Shown here: positions 6,164 to 9,465 of the stretch, piece by piece
How positions within the stretch are numbered: the first letter of the stretch is position 1
How the letters are laid out: each line of letters opens with the position of its first letter
From: MGBC163016 sp964518575
Lineage (GTDB): Bacteria; Actinomycetota; Coriobacteriia; Coriobacteriales; Eggerthellaceae
Assembly (NCBI GenBank): GCA_964518575.1
Contig: CAZFGW010000026.1
Coordinates: 1 to 9,465, forward strand
Length of the DNA stretch: 9,465 bases
Reading direction: 5' to 3'
Notes under the pieces: model-generated
Databases searched by the model: none
Seen by the model: only the letters and a program-made list of their open reading frames with translations
What the model was told of the DNA's origin: nothing
Position numbers and translations under genes: made by a program

Positions 6164-8764
6164 CCTGACCCGATCGGTTACACCGAAACCGGCAAGCGCG
6201 ATCGCAACGGCGGCGGGAACAAGCGCGCCCGCTATATTCATGGGATCGAGCGCCGCTGTGGTGAGCATGCCCGGAATCACCAACGCACCGACGATGATGA
6301 CAAGGGCGCTTACCACCGAACCGATCACGTCGAAGACGCGCGTGCCTTTCCGGCAGAACAGCGAGAAGAGGAACGCCGCGAGCACCCAGCTTACGGCAAC
6401 ACACCACGTCGTTGGGAGCGAAAGCGTTTCAACGAGCGTATTCGTTATCGAAGCGCCCGAGATGAGCGGATTGATGGCGACAATGAAGTTCGAGAACACA
6501 TCCCAATTCATCAAGTTCGCCGACCCGAGCGAGGCGAAGGTGAGCGCACCCGCGACCGATGCTACCGCCGTGACGGCAGCTTCCTTGATATCCATGAGCG
6601 CGCCGGCAGCCACAGGCACGACCGCTCCCATGCCGACGGCGCCCAAAAGCGGCTCCATCAGGATAAGCGTGCATGCCGTGTCATCGCGCCGCCCAAACAT
6701 CCACCACCAGGCGCCCAGCAACAAAAGCATGAGGATCGCCGTCAGCCACGCCTGATTGAAAATGAGCGTGATGCCGAATATGAGGAGAACGCTGGGGAGT
6801 CCGAAACGCGGCCAAAGTGCCGTGATCGCGACGAGCAGGACCAGGAGCGCCCAAGCAACAAGCGGTGCGGTTGAAAAGACGCCGAAGGTGGTGTCGGGAT
6901 AGGCGCCGGCAGCGCCGCCTGAGAGATCGAGGCGGAAATTCATAAGGGCGATCGCGCAAATGAGCGCTGAGGAGAGCGCGGCGAATACGCGCATGATGAT
7001 GCCCGAACCCGTTGAGCCGAGTCGGTCGATCAAGGGCGGAAGCTTTCCGAGCAGCTCATTGCCCTCTTCTGCATCTGCTTCGTCTTCCTCAGCGACCACG
7101 AGCGCGAGCTGCTTCTTGCCCTCTTTCACATTCCCAAGCATCGGCATGAGCTTTTTCGAGAAGGCGTTGACCGTCTTGTACCGATTGTCCAAGTCGGGAT
7201 CGAGAGCAGAGAACATGACGTCGTCAATCTTTTCGTCCATGTCATCCCAGCACTTTGATGGCAATACGAGCTGCGCATTGATGATGGCTTTTTCCGCTTC
7301 CGGGAGCGTCCGGGCGCGGAAGGGGTTGGTGCCAGCAAGCATCTCGTAGGTCAAGCTAGCAAGCGCCCATTCATCCGTACGTACATCGAGCGCCTGCTGA
7401 CGCATCTGCTCAAGCGGCATGTACCCGATCGTGCCGCCGCCCGTCGAGCCGTGTCCGCCTGCATCCATCAGCGTGGAAAGACCGAAGTCCATCACTTTCA
7501 CGACGCCGTCGCGGTTGATGATCACGTTCTCGGGTTTGATGTCGAGGTGAAGGACGTTCGCCTTGTGAGCGACTTCGAGCGCATGCGCGACCGAGGAGAA
7601 AATGCTGGCGACCATGTCCAGCGTGATGTCGTTTTGCAGCTGCGAGAGCAGCGCGGCGAGCGTTTTGCCCTCCACGTACTCCATGATGACATACGCCATG
7701 CCGCCCTCGACGACGCAGTCATAGACCGTGACAATGTTCGCGTCGTTCAAATGCGCTGCGGTGCGCGCCTCCTCGAGACCCGGAATGTTGTCGAGGTCAT
7801 ATTCGACCCGCTCAGGTGTCCGTGCGCGACTAGGCGCATATTCGACACCTGAACCTGAGACGAAATCACCTTCGCCATAGGAGCGATACCGATCGCGCTC
7901 AGCGAAGGTTGAACGGGGACGCTCTGCCCGAGGCGCGGGAGTGAAGTCAGTGCGCGCCCGATGTGATCGCCATGCGCGATGCTTGACCCGAGGCGTGCTT
8001 TCGTGCGGGCGCACACCAGAAGAAAACGCCATTGTACCGCCCTTTTTCTGAGGAGACAGAAAGCGCGGGATAGGCAGAACGGTCGACATCTGGGCATCCT
8101 CGTAATAGGACGGCTGACTGTTCTGCAAACGTTCCTGATCGCGAAATGATTTCTCGAATGCTGCGGAAACCTCAACAGCGTCATCATCGACTGCCGAAAT
8201 CGTCGTCTCGCCTGCTCCGTCGATCTTGCCGGGAAGCATATGTGCGAGCTCGTAAATCTCCTCATCGCTTTGCTCGGCAGCGAATCGGGGCGGCGAAAAC
8301 GTAGTCGTGTGCGCCGGTGCCCGCAATCCCTGATCGATCGGTTCACGCGCAGAGTGCTCATCGCGATCGCGCACGGAAGAGCGCTTCGCAGCAATCTCGT
8401 CACGCCGGTTCAAGAAGCCCGGTTCGCGCGGAAGCGAGGCGGGAATGAAAGCGCTGTCGGATGCATGGAAGACGTCTTTTCGCTGGCTGTAAACGCTGCG
8501 CGTTTGGAAGGTTTTCAACTTGCTTTTGGCAGGAGAGCCGATGGGGCGAACGCGCGACGCAGTGTCCACGGCATGGAAGGGAGCGTCATCAGCGTAGTTA
8601 TTGTGTTGAACGCGCACGATGTCAGCCTGTGTGAGCTGAATGCATTTGATGGCAACATCACGTTTGAGGCGCGTGTCGAATGCATGCTGAACCGTGCCGT
8701 ATCCGCCGGATCCAGCGCGTTCGATCACACGATATCTGTCGAGTATCATGTCTTGCTCGAACAT
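6110..8764 (-). CDS. Transmembrane Ser/Thr kinase with split catalytic domain
   Basis: This 884-residue protein is a Hanks-type Ser/Thr kinase fused to a polytopic membrane domain. Kinase landmarks in order: glycine loop GSGGYGTV (18-25), beta3 lysine VAIK (K40), alphaC region LEEARTAAHL (330-339, E331 or E332), catalytic loop HLDIKPEN (406-413, D408 and N413), DFG (426-428), activation segment ending GYMPLE (447-452) and subdomain IX D464. Between K40 and alphaC lie about 275 extra residues (about 46-322), rich in Arg, Ser, Asp and Pro and predicted disordered; most kinases have 10-20 there. The catalytic loop is HLD, not HRD, and APE reads PLE. An acidic linker (559-570) leads to about ten hydrophobic helices (about 591-862). 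PASTA repeats are absent. The start ATG 8764 has a weak AAAGG site; M6 is an alternative. Its 3' end overlaps purB convergently. Targets are unknown. Confidence 0.9.
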   Translation of the reverse strand: MFEQDMILDRYRVIERAGSGGYGTVQHAFDTRLKRDVAIKCIQLTQADIVRVQHNNYADDAPFHAVDTASRVRPIGSPAKSKLKTFQTRSVYSQRKDVFHASDSAFIPASLPREPGFLNRRDEIAAKRSSVRDRDEHSAREPIDQGLRAPAHTTTFSPPRFAAEQSDEEIYELAHMLPGKIDGAGETTISAVDDDAVEVSAAFEKSFRDQERLQNSQPSYYEDAQMSTVLPIPRFLSPQKKGGTMAFSSGVRPHESTPRVKHRAWRSHRARTDFTPAPRAERPRSTFAERDRYRSYGEGDFVSGSGVEYAPSRARTPERVEYDLDNIPGLEEARTAAHLNDANIVTVYDCVVEGGMAYVIMEYVEGKTLAALLSQLQNDITLDMVASIFSSVAHALEVAHKANVLHLDIKPENVIINRDGVVKVMDFGLSTLMDAGGHGSTGGGTIGYMPLEQMRQQALDVRTDEWALASLTYEMLAGTNPFRARTLPEAEKAIINAQLVLPSKCWDDMDEKIDDVMFSALDPDLDNRYKTVNAFSKKLMPMLGNVKEGKKQLALVVAEEDEADAEEGNELLGKLPPLIDRLGSTGSGIIMRVFAALSSALICAIALMNFRLDLSGGAAGAYPDTTFGVFSTAPLVAWALLVLLVAITALWPRFGLPSVLLIFGITLIFNQAWLTAILMLLLLGAWWWMFGRRDDTACTLILMEPLLGAVGMGAVVPVAAGALMDIKEAAVTAVASVAGALTFASLGSANLMNWDVFSNFIVAINPLISGASITNTLVETLSLPTTWCVAVSWVLAAFLFSLFCRKGTRVFDVIGSVVSALVIIVGALVIPGMLTTAALDPMNIAGALVPAAVAIALAGFGVTDRVRLVEGDVLEPVEDGVDTR

Positions 8765-8826
8765 GAAGCGTTGCCTTTCGTGGTGTGTTTGAAGTTCGTA
8801 TTAAGGCTGATGTGCAAATGCTATCA

Positions 8827-8840
8827 CAAACACGTGTTTG
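8827..8840. promoter_or_regulatory. Perfect 14-bp palindrome upstream of the Ser/Thr kinase gene
   Basis: CAAACACGTGTTTG is fully self-complementary and lies 63 bp upstream of the kinase ATG, within 8765-8903, where the kinase promoter must be. Such a site is typical of a dimeric repressor or activator operator, but no promoter hexamers are clear enough to place it relative to transcription, and no regulator gene is in the window. The rest of 8765-8903 shows nothing else I can support. Confidence 0.35.
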
Positions 8841-8903
8841 AGTGCGACCGGTCATTGCCCTGTTGCACGCCCGTTGCACCACGAGTGCATCAATGGAATG
8901 CGT

Positions 8904-9010
8904 GTTTGGGCATAAACGTATCCCAGCGAACCATCCGTGATCAATAATGATTCAATGGGGATATGGATTGGGTATAGATGTAGGGCCGAGATTTATCTCG
9001 GTCCTACATC
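8904..9010 (+). repeat. Dispersed repeat, copy 4, with long terminal hairpin
   Basis: This copy has the same order as copy 3: GTTTGGG (8904-8910), then a body with ACGTAT, AACC and GTGATCAAT at matching spacing, then the core GGGTATAGATGTAGGG (8970-8985). The terminal hairpin is longer: GATGTAGGGCCGAGAT (8977-8992) pairs with ATCTCGGTCCTACATC (8995-9010), 16 pairs including one G-T. One pair is G-C in copy 3 (1134 with 1149) and C-G here (8986 with 9001), so the stem is kept while the sequence changed. It lies between the divergent Ser/Thr kinase and tRNA genes. No T-run follows the stem. Confidence 0.85.
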
Positions 9011-9102
9011 CACCTGAACGATATTCATTATTAATGTAATTTATTCAACCAGATATCTTTTCGGAGTAAACATGGACGCGCAGGGCATCTACCTTCGCGA
9101 AC

Positions 9103-9131
9103 TTGATTTTGCATCGTTGCTCCGCTATTAT
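9103..9131 (+). promoter_or_regulatory. Sigma-70-type promoter of tRNA-Leu
   Basis: TTGATT (9103-9108, 4 of 6 to consensus) and TATTAT (9126-9131, 5 of 6) are separated by exactly 17 bp. Transcription would start near 9138, about 14 nt before the mature tRNA 5' end, leaving a short leader for RNase P to remove. Confidence 0.7.
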
Positions 9132-9151
9132 CGAATGCGCTCAATTCAACT

Positions 9152-9238
9152 GCGGGTGTGGCGGAATTGGCAGACGCGCATGGTTCAGGTCCATGTGAGC
9201 TCCGGCTCATGAAGGTTCAAGTCCTTTCACCCGCACCA
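9152..9238 (+). tRNA. tRNA-Leu (anticodon CAG)
   Basis: All arms can be drawn. The acceptor stem is GCGGGTG (9152-9158) with CACCCGC (9228-9234), followed by discriminator A and an encoded CCA (9236-9238). The anticodon stem CATGG/CCATG encloses the loop TTCAGGT, giving anticodon CAG at 9186-9188, which reads CUG leucine codons. The long variable arm GAGC-TCCG-GCTC marks a class II tRNA. The T arm is GAAGG-TTCAAGT-CCTTT with one G-T pair. The length with CCA is 87 nt, normal for tRNA-Leu. It has its own promoter and terminator and appears to be a single-gene transcript. Confidence 0.97.
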
Positions 9239-9247
9239 TAAAAAATA

Positions 9248-9274
9248 AACCGCCTTTCGGGCGGTTGTTTTTTT
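9248..9274 (+). terminator. Intrinsic terminator of tRNA-Leu
   Basis: AACCGCC (9248-9254) pairs with GGCGGTT (9260-9266) around a 5-nt loop and is followed by G and seven T (9268-9274). This is a textbook Rho-independent terminator 9 nt after the CCA. Confidence 0.92.
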
Positions 9275-9276
9275 GT

Positions 9277-9465
9277 CGGGTGAAATCCTCGAAGCGAAGC
9301 GAGAGGTCTGCTGTAGAGCAGAAAGACTTGAACCGCGAGAAGGTTCACCGGCATGCGACCATGGGGGGGGGCGCATGCCAGACGCGAGGGTCAAGGTTTG
9401 CGAAGCAACCGCGTAAGCGGCTTGACCTTGAGGCGAGCGAACCCTTTCACCCGCACCATAAAAAA
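9277..9465. repeat. Hairpin-rich mosaic with tRNA-Leu 3' end copies
   Basis: No coding frame is supported here. Positions 9443-9465 repeat exactly 9223-9245, that is, the 3' strand of the T stem, the acceptor 3' strand, CCA and the following TAAAAA run, 220 bp further on; the copy reaches the window edge and may continue. Inverted pieces of the same tRNA end also occur: CGGGTGAAA (9277-9285) and GACTTGAACC (9325-9334), separated by 39 nt holding two small hairpins. Further stem-loops are GAACC/GGTTC (9330-9346), GGCATGCG/CGCATGCC (9350-9379, with nine G in the loop) and a branched structure at 9387-9429. CGGGTGAAA could also pair with TTTCACCCG at 9445-9453, closing the whole block. It could be stacked palindromic insertions, the edge of an element integrated at the tRNA, or an unknown structured RNA. 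Confidence 0.6.
9387..9429. repeat. Three-way-junction inverted repeat
   Basis: The outer stem GGTCAAG (9389-9395) pairs with CTTGACC (9421-9427), extended by a G-T and an A-T pair. It encloses two adjacent small hairpins, TTGC-GAA-GCAA (9398-9408) and CCGC-GTAA-GCGG (9409-9420), with almost no unpaired bases. The second has a GNRA-type GTAA loop. Such compact branching is unlikely by chance and suggests a short structured RNA or a cruciform repeat family. Confidence 0.55.

Noticed and set aside
7799..8629. Kinase insert as a frameshift artefact or a separate gene
   Set aside because: The frame is open across the whole insert and both flanks are in the same frame. The insert has no start with a ribosome site or independent domain that would mark a separate gene.
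9072..9212. Small plus-strand ORF of 46 codons with a good GGAG site 5 nt before ATG
   Set aside because: It runs through the tRNA promoter and ends inside tRNA-Leu, and its C-terminal half is simply the translated tRNA. The ribosome site is notable, but a real peptide would need a separate promoter near 9020-9060, which I cannot show.
9276..9458. tmRNA or a second tRNA-Leu
   Set aside because: CCA and an acceptor-like stem are present, but there is no T arm beside the acceptor, no D or anticodon arm and no tag reading frame.

Overview
The window looks like the chromosome of a medium-GC Gram-positive actinobacterium. The best guess is a member of the Coriobacteriia (Eggerthellaceae-like). 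This rests on the style of the Ser/Thr kinase, whose core resembles coriobacterial kinases I recall, and on the CCA-encoding tRNA; no marker in the window fixes the genus. It holds six protein genes, one tRNA gene with its own promoter and terminator, and several non-coding repeats. None of the genes is obviously part of a defence or mobile system.

Layout. Positions 1-184 hold two minus-oriented copies of a dispersed repeat with an 18-bp core. Next is a TSUP/TauE-SafE membrane permease gene (185-1033, plus), followed by a plus-oriented copy of the repeat with a perfect hairpin (1053-1151). Two minus-strand genes follow: a family-2-like glycosyltransferase (1171-2475) and, upstream of it, a single-pass membrane protein (2482-3129). 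A single TAA stop separates them in the same reading frame. After a divergent intergenic region come a LytS-type sensor histidine kinase (3421-4803) and purB (4796-6163), which overlap by 8 nt and are probably translationally coupled. purB converges on, and overlaps by 54 nt, a minus-strand transmembrane Ser/Thr kinase (6110-8764). The last 700 bp carry a palindrome upstream of the kinase, a fourth copy of the repeat, tRNA-Leu(CAG), a terminator, and a hairpin-rich stretch that contains direct and inverted copies of the tRNA 3' end.

How the genes work together. purB is housekeeping purine synthesis (SAICAR to AICAR, adenylosuccinate to AMP). Its start overlaps a sensor kinase gene whose response regulator is not in the window. 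The Ser/Thr kinase is the most unusual gene. Its catalytic domain is interrupted between the beta3 lysine and the alphaC helix by about 275 low-complexity residues, it is a non-RD kinase (HLD for HRD), and it ends in a polytopic membrane domain instead of extracellular PASTA repeats. The glycosyltransferase and its membrane-protein neighbour are probably one transcription unit acting at the cell envelope; the substrate is unknown.

The strongest novel signals are (1) the split kinase domain, (2) the four-copy repeat, whose hairpin shows a compensatory base-pair change between copies, and (3) the mosaic of tRNA-Leu 3' end copies and stem-loops at the right edge.
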